This document shows positions 44,246 to 52,456 of a DNA stretch of 64,000 nucleotides, one piece after another; within the stretch, counting starts at the first letter, position 1, and each line of letters opens with the position of its first letter. The translations under genes were made by a program, and so were the position numbers. Origin of the DNA: Acerihabitans sp015654925 (GTDB taxonomy: Bacteria > Pseudomonadota > Gammaproteobacteria > Enterobacterales > Enterobacteriaceae); assembly GCF_047324175.1 (NCBI RefSeq), contig NZ_CP178732.1, forward strand, positions 4,650,001-4,714,000, in the 5' to 3' direction. A model generated the notes under the pieces. The model saw only the letters and a program-made list of their open reading frames with translations. It searched no databases and had not been told where the DNA came from.

Positions 44246-44300
44246 CGGCTTATTATACCGGAAGAAAAACAGATGACTTTGCCGGGAGACTTCCTCTTTT

Positions 44301-45962
44301 ATGGCTTCGCCGCGCCTACAACAGCAGTTCATCCGCCTGTGGCAAAGTTGCCAGGGGCAGCCGCAGGACACCACGCTTGAAGAACTGGCGCATACCCTCA
44401 GTTGTTCCCGCCGCCATGTCCGATCGCTGCTGAAAACCATGCAGGAACGGGGCTGGCTGGAGTGGCAATCCGTCGCCGGCAGGGGCAAACGCTCCCACCT
44501 GACCTTCATGTATACCGGCCTGGCCTTGCAGCAGCAGCGGGCGGAAGACCTGCTGGAGCAGGATCGCATCGATCAATTGGTCCAGTTGGTGGGCGACAAA
44601 GAGGCGGTACGCCAGATGTTGCTTTCCCATTTGGGCCGCAGTTTTCGTCAGGGCAAGCATATTTTGCGGGTACTGTATTACCGGCCGCTGCTGAATCTGC
44701 TGCCCGGCACTCCCCTGCGGCGTTCGGAAAACCATATAGTCCGGCAGATTTTCAGCGGCCTGACCCGGATAAATGAGGAAAACGGGGAACTGGAACCGGA
44801 TCTGGCCCATCATTGGCAGTTAATATCGCCGTTGCACTGGCGCTTTTACCTGCGCCCGGCCATTCACTTTCATCATGGTCGGGAGCTGACCTGCGAGGAC
44901 GTGTGTCTTTCGCTGCGGCGTCTGCAAGAGCATGCGTTATTCCGGCATATCGCCGGCGTACGCTCCCCCACCGCCAACACGATCGATATTACCTTATCCG
45001 CGCAGGATGACTGGCTGCCCTGGCTGCTGGGCAGCGTGCCGGCGATGATTTTGCCGCAGGAGTGGCCGACGCTGCCGGAGTTTGCCCATCGCCCCATCGG
45101 CACCGGGCCGTATGCGGTAATAGACAACCGGCAAAGCCTGCTGAAGATCGGGGCCTTTGATGACTATTTTGGCTATCGCGCGCTGATCGATGAAGTGAAT
45201 ATCTGGATTTTGCCCGATCTCAGCGCCGAAATCAGCTATTCGGGGGTGCAGCTCCAGGGGGATAATAGCGGCCATGACCCCCTGGAAACGCGGCTGGAAG
45301 AGGGCTGCTATTTCCTGTTGTACGACCAGCGCTCGCCGCTGATGCAAAACGCCGAAATACGCCGCTGGTTAAGCGAAAATATCGATCCCATCTCCATGCT
45401 CACCCAGGCCGGGCCGTCCTATCAGCATTACTGGTCGCCGGCATACGGCATCCTGCCGCGCTGGCATCACGCCCGGGTGGCCAGCCCATGCCCCAAGCCG
45501 GCGGGTTTAGACCGGATCACCCTGACGGTCTACCATGCCCATAGGGAATTCGATGATTTATGCCGCGCGCTCGGCGAAGTGCTCGCGCGCCTGGAAATCG
45601 AACTGGTGGTCAATACCGTGGATTATAACACGTGGCACGATGGCGATGGCGAGAGCGATATGTGGCTGGGCAGCGCCAATTTTTATTTGCCGCTCGATTA
45701 TTCGCTGTTCGCCACCTTTTACGAATTACCGCTGATGCATCATTGCCTGCAGGCCGATATACAACCGGAGCTGCTTGAATGGCGGCAAAAACGGCTGTCG
45801 CTGGCGGAATGGTGCCGCACGCTGGTCACCGGCTATCATCTGCACCCGCTATTCCACCATTGGCTGATCCTGCAGGGCCAGCGCAGCATGCGCGGTATCC
45901 GCATGAACACCCTGGGCTGGTTTGATTTTAAATCCGCGTGGTTTGCGCCGCCTGACAATTGA
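44301..45962 (+). CDS. sgrR: Sugar-phosphate stress regulator SgrR
   Basis: DNA-binding activator of sgrS. It has 553 residues against 551. An N-terminal winged helix (QDTTLEELAHTLSCSRRHVR, residues about 20-70) is followed by LTFMYTGLALQQQRAEDLLE and then by a domain like the periplasmic oligopeptide-binding proteins (SBP_bac_5; LLGSVPAMILPQEWPTLPEF, IGTGPYAVIDN). The conserved tail is QRSMRGIRMNTLGWFDFKSA then WFAPPD. It is divergent from sgrS and upstream of thiB, as in E. coli. Confidence 0.96.
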   Translation: MASPRLQQQFIRLWQSCQGQPQDTTLEELAHTLSCSRRHVRSLLKTMQERGWLEWQSVAGRGKRSHLTFMYTGLALQQQRAEDLLEQDRIDQLVQLVGDKEAVRQMLLSHLGRSFRQGKHILRVLYYRPLLNLLPGTPLRRSENHIVRQIFSGLTRINEENGELEPDLAHHWQLISPLHWRFYLRPAIHFHHGRELTCEDVCLSLRRLQEHALFRHIAGVRSPTANTIDITLSAQDDWLPWLLGSVPAMILPQEWPTLPEFAHRPIGTGPYAVIDNRQSLLKIGAFDDYFGYRALIDEVNIWILPDLSAEISYSGVQLQGDNSGHDPLETRLEEGCYFLLYDQRSPLMQNAEIRRWLSENIDPISMLTQAGPSYQHYWSPAYGILPRWHHARVASPCPKPAGLDRITLTVYHAHREFDDLCRALGEVLARLEIELVVNTVDYNTWHDGDGESDMWLGSANFYLPLDYSLFATFYELPLMHHCLQADIQPELLEWRQKRLSLAEWCRTLVTGYHLHPLFHHWLILQGQRSMRGIRMNTLGWFDFKSAWFAPPDN

Positions 45963-46038
45963 GCGCCCGGCCATTCTCCCTGCCGGCAAAAGGGTAACCA
46001 TGGTCAGAAAGCCATAAAACCATTACAATCAAAATTGT

Positions 46039-46141
46039 TCTCAACGGGGTGCGATACTTCCGGCGCGGCGACGCATGGAAGGCAAGCTGAGAGTATACCC
46101 GTCGAACCTGATCCGGTTAATACCGGCGAAGGGATTTGAGA
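46039..46141 (+). promoter_or_regulatory. TPP riboswitch (thi box) of thiBPQ
   Basis: Closing stem TCTCAA (46039-46044) pairs with TTGAGA (46136-46141). Inside are GGGGTGC, the thi-box core GCTGAGAGT (46085-46093), ACCTGATC (46106-46113) and CCGGTTAATACCGGCGAAGG, the full TPP aptamer layout. It lies 54 bp upstream of thiB. A run of eight Ts at 46175-46182 precedes the ribosome binding site, but I could not resolve a clear terminator stem, so control may be at translation. Confidence 0.95.
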
Positions 46142-46194
46142 GTGTGCCTTAGCGCCTCAAAAACCTTTGCCGCCTTTTTTTTCAGGAGCGCAAA

Positions 46195-47175
46195 GTGTTA
46201 AAAAAATGGTTACCCTGCCTGTTATTAATTGCCGCCGCCCCGGCGCTGGCGAAACCCGTATTGACGGTTTATACCTATGATTCTTTCGCCTCCGAATGGG
46301 GCCCCGGCCCGGCAATCAAAACCGCTTTTGAAAAAGAGTGCGGCTGCGAGCTGAAATTCGTGGTGCAGGAAGACGGCGTGGCGCTGCTTAACCGACTGCG
46401 CATCGAAGGCAAAAACAGCGGCGCGGACGTGGTACTGGGCCTGGATAATAACTTGCTCAAAGCCGCCGCGGATACCAAGCTGTTCGCGCCCCATAACGTG
46501 GATACCGCCAAGCTTACCTTGCCTGACGGTTGGCAAGACGCTACTTTCCTGCCTTATGACTACGGTTACTTCGCGTTTGTGTATGATAAAAACAAGCTGA
46601 AAAACCCGCCGAAAAGCCTGCACGAGCTGATAGACGGCCCCGCTGCGCTGAAAATCCTTTATGAAGATCCGCGCACCAGCACTCCCGGATTGGGCCTATT
46701 GCTGTGGGTACAAAAGGTCTATGGCGACGATGCGCCCCAGGCCTGGCAAAAACTGGCCAAGAAAACCGTTACGGTACCCAAGGGCTGGAGCGAAGCGTAC
46801 GGCCTGTTCCTGAAAGGGGAAGCGGATATGGTGCTGAGCTACACCACATCGCCGGCCTATCACATTGTGGAAGAGAAGAAAGATAATTACGCGGCCGCCG
46901 CCTTCAGCGAAGGGCACTATCTCCAGGTGGAAGTGGCCGGACAGCTGGCCGCCAGTAAAAACCCCGAACTGGCCCAGCAATTCATGCGTTTCATCGTCAC
47001 CCCCGCGTTCCAGCAGACCATCCCCACCGGCAACTGGATGTATCCGGTAATCAACACCCCGCTGCCGGCCGGATTTGATCGGTTACCGTCCAAAACGCTG
47101 GCCTTCCCCCCTGACCAGGTCGCGGCGAAACGCGGTGACTGGGTCCAGAGCTGGTTACGCGCCGTTAGCCAATGA
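46195..47175 (+). CDS. thiB: Thiamine/TPP-binding periplasmic protein ThiB
   Basis: Substrate-binding protein of the thiamine ABC importer. It has 326 residues, beginning with GTG at 46195 after CAGGAG. The signal peptide is MLKKWLPCLLLIAAAPALA, cleaved before KPVLTVYTYDSFASEWG. Conserved segments include GADVVLGLDNNLL, YDYGYFAFVYDKNKLKNPP, DPRTSTPGLGLLLW and GNWMYPV. It overlaps thiP by 4 bp and is controlled by the TPP riboswitch upstream. Confidence 0.97.
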   Translation: MLKKWLPCLLLIAAAPALAKPVLTVYTYDSFASEWGPGPAIKTAFEKECGCELKFVVQEDGVALLNRLRIEGKNSGADVVLGLDNNLLKAAADTKLFAPHNVDTAKLTLPDGWQDATFLPYDYGYFAFVYDKNKLKNPPKSLHELIDGPAALKILYEDPRTSTPGLGLLLWVQKVYGDDAPQAWQKLAKKTVTVPKGWSEAYGLFLKGEADMVLSYTTSPAYHIVEEKKDNYAAAAFSEGHYLQVEVAGQLAASKNPELAQQFMRFIVTPAFQQTIPTGNWMYPVINTPLPAGFDRLPSKTLAFPPDQVAAKRGDWVQSWLRAVSQ

Positions 47176-48761
47176 TTCCACGCTGGTTATGGCCCGGGCT
47201 GTTGGCGGCGCTGGCATTGGCGGCCATCGCCCTGGCCGCCGTCGGCGCGCTCTGGCTCAATGCGCCGCAGCAATACTGGCGGGCCTGGTGGTCCGATAGT
47301 TATCTGTGGCATATCTTGCGCTTTACCTTCTGGCAGGCGCTGTTATCGGCGCTGCTATCGGTAATCCCGGCGATCTTTTTGGCGCGGGCGTTATTTCGCC
47401 GGCGCTTTCCGGGGCGCGCGCTGCTGCTGCGTTTTTGCGCCATGACGCTGGTGCTGCCGGTGCTGGTCGCCGTATTCGGCATCCTCAGCGTTTATGGCCG
47501 CCAGGGCTGGCTGGCCTGGCTTTGCGCCTGGCTGCATATCCCCTACCATTTCTCGCCCTACGGCTTGCAGGGCATCCTGCTGGCCCACGTTTTTTTTAAC
47601 TTGCCCCTGGCTACCCGTTTGCTGTTACAAGCGCTGGACGGCATTCCGGTGGAACAGCGTCAATTAGCCGCCCAGTTGGATATCAGCGGCTGGGCTTTTT
47701 TCCGGGTGCTGGAGTGGCCCTATTTACGCCGACAGCTGCTGCCCGCGGCGGCGCTGATTTTTATGCTGTGCTTCGCCAGCTTCGCCACCGTGCTGTCATT
47801 AGGCGGCGGCCCGCGGGCCACCACCATTGCCCTGGCCATCTACCAGGCGCTGAGTTATGACTATGATCCCGGACGCGCCGCCATTCTGGCGCTGGTGCAG
47901 ATGATCTGTTGCCTGGGACTGGTGTTGTTCAGCCAGCGTCTGACCAAGGCATTTCCCGTGGGCGCCAGCCATTTTGCCCAATGGCGCAATCCCGATGATA
48001 ACCGGCTGCGTCAATGCACGGACGTCGTGGTCATCGGTATGGCGCTGCTGTTATTGGTGCCGCCCCTGCTGGCGGTGCTGGCCGGCGGTATCAATCAGGG
48101 GCTGGCCCGGGTGCTGGCCCAGGAAGCCTTATGGTCGGCCCTGCTGATATCGCTGCGCATCGCCGTCGGCGCCGGACTGCTGTGCGTGGCGATCGCCCTT
48201 ATGCTGTTGTGGAGCAGCCGCGAGCTGCGGCTTCGCCAGCGGCTGTGGGCGGCGCAAATCATCGAAGTCAGCGGCATGCTGATCCTGGCGATGCCGGGCA
48301 TCGTGCTGGCCACCGGTTTTTTTTTACTGGTCAGTAATAGCGTCGGCCTGCCGCAATCCCCCTATGCTTTAGTGATCGTGACCAATGCGCTGATGGCGAT
48401 ACCCTATGCCCTTAAAATATTGGAAACACCGATGCTGGATGTGGCGGAGCGTTATAATCGCCTCTGCCTGTCGCTGGATATACGGGGGCCGTCGCGTTTA
48501 CGCCTGGTGGAGTGGCGGGCGCTGCGCTTGCCTATCGGCCGCGCCATGGCATTCGCCAGCGTGTTGTCGGTGGGTGATTTTGGCGTGGTGGCGTTATTTG
48601 GCAATGAGCATTTCCGCACGCTGCCGCTGTATCTTTATCAACAAATCGGCGCCTACCGCAGCCAGGACGGGGCGGTGACCGCCCTGTTTTTGCTGCTGCT
48701 GTGTTTTGTATTGTTTACGCTTATCGAAAAACTATCGGGCCCCCATGATAAAACTGGATAA
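47172..48761 (+). CDS. thiP: Thiamine ABC transporter permease ThiP
   Basis: Inner-membrane permease made of two fused permease halves. It has 529 residues against 536. Twelve or so hydrophobic segments are visible. The ATPase-docking EAA-like loops are QLAAQLDISGWAFFRVLEWP (first half) and NRLCLSLDIRGPSRLRLVEW (second half). It lies between thiB and thiQ with overlaps on both sides, one transporter operon. Confidence 0.95.
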   Translation: MIPRWLWPGLLAALALAAIALAAVGALWLNAPQQYWRAWWSDSYLWHILRFTFWQALLSALLSVIPAIFLARALFRRRFPGRALLLRFCAMTLVLPVLVAVFGILSVYGRQGWLAWLCAWLHIPYHFSPYGLQGILLAHVFFNLPLATRLLLQALDGIPVEQRQLAAQLDISGWAFFRVLEWPYLRRQLLPAAALIFMLCFASFATVLSLGGGPRATTIALAIYQALSYDYDPGRAAILALVQMICCLGLVLFSQRLTKAFPVGASHFAQWRNPDDNRLRQCTDVVVIGMALLLLVPPLLAVLAGGINQGLARVLAQEALWSALLISLRIAVGAGLLCVAIALMLLWSSRELRLRQRLWAAQIIEVSGMLILAMPGIVLATGFFLLVSNSVGLPQSPYALVIVTNALMAIPYALKILETPMLDVAERYNRLCLSLDIRGPSRLRLVEWRALRLPIGRAMAFASVLSVGDFGVVALFGNEHFRTLPLYLYQQIGAYRSQDGAVTALFLLLLCFVLFTLIEKLSGPHDKTG

Positions 48762-49449
48762 AGTAACCTACCTCTACCAGCACCTGCCCATGCGCTTTGA
48801 GCTGGATGTGGCGGCGGGAGAAAGGGTGGCTATCCTCGGCCCCAGCGGCGCGGGCAAGAGCACCCTGCTAAGCCTGATCGCCGGTTTTTTGCCGGTGCAT
48901 AGCGGCCGCATAAGCTTAAATGGCGTTGACCATAGCGCCACGCCGCCCGCCCGGCGGCCGGTGTCGATGCTGTTTCAGGAAAATAACCTGTTCGCCCATC
49001 TTACGGTCGCGGAAAATATCGGACTGGGTCTGCATCCCGGCCTGAAACTGTCCCCTGCCCAGCGCGCCACCTTGCAGCAGGTGGCCGAACAGGTGGGGCT
49101 TGAGGAATTTCTACCCCGGCTGCCGGGACAGCTCTCCGGCGGCCAGCGCCAGCGGGCGGCGCTGGCGCGCTGCCTGGTGCGGGACCAGCCCATCTTGTTG
49201 CTGGATGAACCGTTTTCCGCGCTGGACCCGGCGCTGCGCAACGACATGCTGCTGCGGGTACAAGAAGTGTGCCGGCAACGGGGATTGACCCTGATGATGG
49301 TTTCCCATAATTTGGACGACGCCGTACGCATAGCGCCACGCACCCTGCTGGTGGTGGATGGCCGGATTTATTACGATGGCCCCACCCGGCGGCTGGTTAG
49401 CGGTGAAGCCCCTGAAGCGGGGATATTGGGTATCACGCAGGTAAAATAG
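48745..49449 (+). CDS. thiQ: Thiamine ABC transporter ATPase ThiQ
   Basis: Energising subunit of ThiBPQ. It has 234 residues from ATG at 48745 (MIKLDKVTYLYQHLPMRFEL), matching E. coli ThiQ; the frame extends 13 codons upstream inside thiP. It has Walker A GPSGAGKST, Q-loop MLFQENNLFAHLT, signature LSGGQRQRAALARCL, Walker B ILLLDEPFSALDPAL and the H-loop VSHN. In E. coli yabI and the ara genes follow; here an S8-like gene follows after an A/T-rich gap. Confidence 0.96.
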   Translation: MIKLDKVTYLYQHLPMRFELDVAAGERVAILGPSGAGKSTLLSLIAGFLPVHSGRISLNGVDHSATPPARRPVSMLFQENNLFAHLTVAENIGLGLHPGLKLSPAQRATLQQVAEQVGLEEFLPRLPGQLSGGQRQRAALARCLVRDQPILLLDEPFSALDPALRNDMLLRVQEVCRQRGLTLMMVSHNLDDAVRIAPRTLLVVDGRIYYDGPTRRLVSGEAPEAGILGITQVK

Positions 49450-50075
49450 ATCTCCGCAGCGGCAATGCCCATTTTTAAAGGGCAATATCGCGGCATGCCA
49501 ATTTTTGATATATATTAAACTGGCCTAATATGGAATAATGAATCGGTTCAAGAATGTATCCCTTGAGCCAGAAGATGGCATTACGCATCGTAAATTACTT
49601 AAGTCAAATGGCGAAAAACAACATTCATGAGTAATATCACGTTTATGTGATAAGGATACTTTATTATGCCGCTTAAGAGGGCACACTGAATGCCTAAAAA
49701 ATTTACAATTTACGGCATGGCCTGACAATTATATTATTAATTTTTCTGACGTTTCGTGCTCATCACCAGGGAAGCCTTGCTTAAAAAAATCTGCTTAAGC
49801 AAAAAATTGAATAACAAAAATCATACAATAATACGTACCTAGCTCGCAGACCACGCTATGTTTTATTTCTTTGCCAGGAATATTCCTATAGCGCTGGTTC
49901 TGCTTTTTTTGGCAAATTCAACCTCAATATTAATTAAAATATTTAATAATTTGCTCTTTTAAAAGCCGAAAATAATTTAATGATTAGCCGCATCAAGCAA
50001 TAAACCATGTGTACAAGCCACGTCAACCATCCGTTATCATTCTTGCATGTTACCCCCGAATGGAGAATTTATTGT
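49450..50075. other. A/T-rich spacer before the first S8-like gene
   Basis: About 620 bp, strongly A/T-rich compared with the thi genes, with no convincing reading frame (a 67-codon minus-strand frame at 49525-49728 lacks a good start site and any recognisable similarity). TTGCTTAA (49777-49784) and TTAAGCAA (49795-49802) form an 8-bp inverted repeat. The base composition fits laterally acquired DNA and may hold the promoter of the downstream gene. Confidence 0.5.
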
Positions 50076-51494
50076 ATGAATATCAAAGGTAATAAAAAGA
50101 TCGATTTTTATGCGCAGCGTGGCGTTAAATACATCAATATTGTTTTTCAATTAAAAAAGACCAACAGCTCAAATTATCTGTCGGAAGCACAAAATATTGA
50201 GAATAATTTAAAGCCCGCTTACGAAACCATGGGTGTTAAGCCATTATTTGATACCACTTTAAGTCTAAAAAATGAGGAAGCCAGGCAATCCATGCTGAAG
50301 TATGGCTTAGACCGGTATTTTGTCGTTAATTTTTTTAATGATAATGTCAATTCAGAAAATTATATCAATGACATTTTGCTGGCCATAGCACAGGTTAATA
50401 CCGTTGATATAGTCTACCCCTCCGCCGAACCGATATCGTTGCACGCGGATAATCAGACCAATATGATAAGCCATGAGACGTTATCCCCATCCGAAATGAC
50501 CGGCGATAAAGCGGCGTCGCCGTTGACCAGCTTTCGACCCATCCAGCATTATCTCTGGCCGGCAAAGCACTTTTTTGAAAATTTTAAGCTTGGGGGAATA
50601 GACGGCATTGCCGGTTCGGCCTATGAGGGGGGTAAAGGCGAAAACGTGACGATAATTTCAAATGAGCCTGATGCCTGGTTTAACGAACATATTAATTTAC
50701 CTCATGAACGGGCACTGGTTGAAGGCGAGATAATCATTGGCAGCCATAATACCTCAGCGGTAGGCATCATGGCGGGCCTGAATTTAGGGTATGGCATATT
50801 AGGCATTGTTCCCAATGCCAAGATGGGTTATTCCAGCCCGGGGGTGCAACACCTTTATAACCTCTACCACCGTCTCAACGCGGGTGATGTGATTCAAATC
50901 GGCATGCAGCACCATGGGATATTAATGGCCCAGGGGGAGAAACCGTGTTCTCTGCCTGTGGAATTTGAAGCGGCCTGGTTTGACATAATTTCGGCACTGA
51001 CCGACAAGGGCATTCATGTTATCGAGGCTGCCGGGCACGGCGCGTTCAACCTCGACCACCCCGTACTCAAAGGGAAATACGATCGCGGCCGACGGGATTC
51101 GGGCGCCATTATGGTCGGCGCGCTTGATCCCCGCACCGGACTTAAAACGCCGCTCAGCAATTTCGGCTCACGGGTTGATAGCTCAAGCTGGGGCGCGTTT
51201 GTTGCCACCACGTCATACGGCCATGCCACCTTGTTTAATCAAACCAATGCCTGGTATATCAATGATTTTTCCGGCATTAATGCCGCAAATCCCATTATCG
51301 CCGGGGCGGCGGCATGTCTGTCGAGCATCGCCGCCGCCTACAATGCGGCGCTCTCGCCACAGCGGTTGAGAGAGCTATTAACCGGCACCGGGACGGTATT
51401 GGCGCAAAACAACTCGGCGCTGATGGGCACCCAGCCAGACCTGAGCAAGGCAATCTATGCCATGTTTGCACAACCTGATGGGTCAAAAACGTAA
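50076..51494 (+). CDS. Subtilisin-like (S8) paralogue without catalytic Ser: predicted pseudoprotease
   Basis: 472 residues from ATG at 50076, chosen for GGAGAA 8 nt upstream and alignment with its paralogue at 52457; an in-frame ATG 23 codons upstream is less likely. Residues ~8-160 form an unrecognised N-terminal domain (IDFYA, IVFQL, GVKPLFDT) shared by both copies, and ~170-465 an S8-like domain. The His site is kept (GSHNTSAVGIMAG, His224). The nucleophile site reads FSGINAANPIIAGA with Asn402 for Ser, and the oxyanion Asn site reads EAAGHG with His321. The acid site reads IISNE, as in the paralogue IISHE. No signal peptide or membrane helix is seen. It is more A/T-rich than its neighbours, and its 3' end overlaps that of yabI by 12 bp. 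Substrate and role are unknown. Confidence 0.8.
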   Translation: MNIKGNKKIDFYAQRGVKYINIVFQLKKTNSSNYLSEAQNIENNLKPAYETMGVKPLFDTTLSLKNEEARQSMLKYGLDRYFVVNFFNDNVNSENYINDILLAIAQVNTVDIVYPSAEPISLHADNQTNMISHETLSPSEMTGDKAASPLTSFRPIQHYLWPAKHFFENFKLGGIDGIAGSAYEGGKGENVTIISNEPDAWFNEHINLPHERALVEGEIIIGSHNTSAVGIMAGLNLGYGILGIVPNAKMGYSSPGVQHLYNLYHRLNAGDVIQIGMQHHGILMAQGEKPCSLPVEFEAAWFDIISALTDKGIHVIEAAGHGAFNLDHPVLKGKYDRGRRDSGAIMVGALDPRTGLKTPLSNFGSRVDSSSWGAFVATTSYGHATLFNQTNAWYINDFSGINAANPIIAGAAACLSSIAAAYNAALSPQRLRELLTGTGTVLAQNNSALMGTQPDLSKAIYAMFAQPDGSKT

Positions 51495-52250
51495 AACTTT
51501 CCAAAACTGGCCCGCATAAACAGGCATCAGGGGGTGATGGAGCACCGCCGTCAGTGCGGCGATCACCGCCACCGCCATCAGCGGCGCCAGCCAGCGCAGC
51601 CGCGCGACGGGTAACCAGCGTACCAGGCGATCGGGAGAGCGCTTACCCATTCGTTGCCAGCGCCACGCTAGCCACAGGGCTAGCCAAAATAATAAAGCCG
51701 CCGTCAGCAACAGCCAGCGGAATTCACCGGTATGTTCGCCGTCAGGGATATTAATCGCCACGCCGGCCAGAATGCCGGGCAAAAAATATACCGGCGGCCA
51801 GGCCAGGCAGCCGATAACATTGGGCAGGGCGAATTTCAGCGGCGGCAAATCCAGCATTCCGGCCGCCAGCGGCACCAGGGGACGAGTCGGACCGACAAAC
51901 CGGCCAATCAGAACCGTTAACATGCTGTGCTGATGCAAGGCATGCTCGGTTTTATTCAGCAAGGCGCGATGTTTTTTCAGGAAGGACCATCTTTTCAAGG
52001 GTTTTTTAAAACCGTGGCCGATGAAATATGATGTCCAATCGCCGACAAAACAACCGACCACTCCGGCGGCCCAGGCGGGGTAAAACCCCATGGTTCCGCT
52101 GCCAATCAAAGCACCCAAAGTAGCCATCATTACCGTGCCGGGCAATAACAATCCGACAAAAGCCAACGACTCCAAAAACGCCACCAGCGCAACGGCAATA
52201 AGGGAGAAAGCCAGCGATTGGGTTACCCAGTATTCTAAAAAGGCGTCCAT
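51483..52250 (-). CDS. yabI: DedA-family membrane protein YabI
   Basis: Inner-membrane DedA/VTT-domain protein; family members are linked to lipid carrier flipping and envelope homeostasis, but YabI itself is not well defined. It has 255 residues against 254 in E. coli. It has N-terminal re-entrant-type hydrophobic stretches (FLESLAFVGLLLPGTVMMATL), then the DedA signature GDWTSYFIGHGFKKPLKRW and FVGPTRPLVPLAAGMLDLP with the conserved Arg and Pro residues. In E. coli it directly follows thiQ; here it is enclosed between two S8-like genes of opposite orientation. Confidence 0.95.
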   Translation of the reverse strand: MDAFLEYWVTQSLAFSLIAVALVAFLESLAFVGLLLPGTVMMATLGALIGSGTMGFYPAWAAGVVGCFVGDWTSYFIGHGFKKPLKRWSFLKKHRALLNKTEHALHQHSMLTVLIGRFVGPTRPLVPLAAGMLDLPPLKFALPNVIGCLAWPPVYFLPGILAGVAINIPDGEHTGEFRWLLLTAALLFWLALWLAWRWQRMGKRSPDRLVRWLPVARLRWLAPLMAVAVIAALTAVLHHPLMPVYAGQFWKVLRF

Positions 52251-52456
52251 AACCCGCTCGTGTTAATCGAAGAAAGCGGATTGTCCGGGCATATGGCTCC
52301 ATCGTCAACCCAACAATTGTATGGAGATTTAGCAAAGGTCCATTTTTTCTGAAGGGCCGTGGCAAGTCCATCGCTGCCGATGGTTTTCACCCCACCCTGT
52401 TTTCTAAAAAAATAGAGTCGTTATTCGTTAAACCATAGCTCTGCCAGGAGAATACC

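Noticed and set aside
49525..49728. 67-codon minus-strand frame in the A/T-rich stretch after thiQ
   Set aside because: No ribosome binding site, no recognisable domain, and random length for the region.
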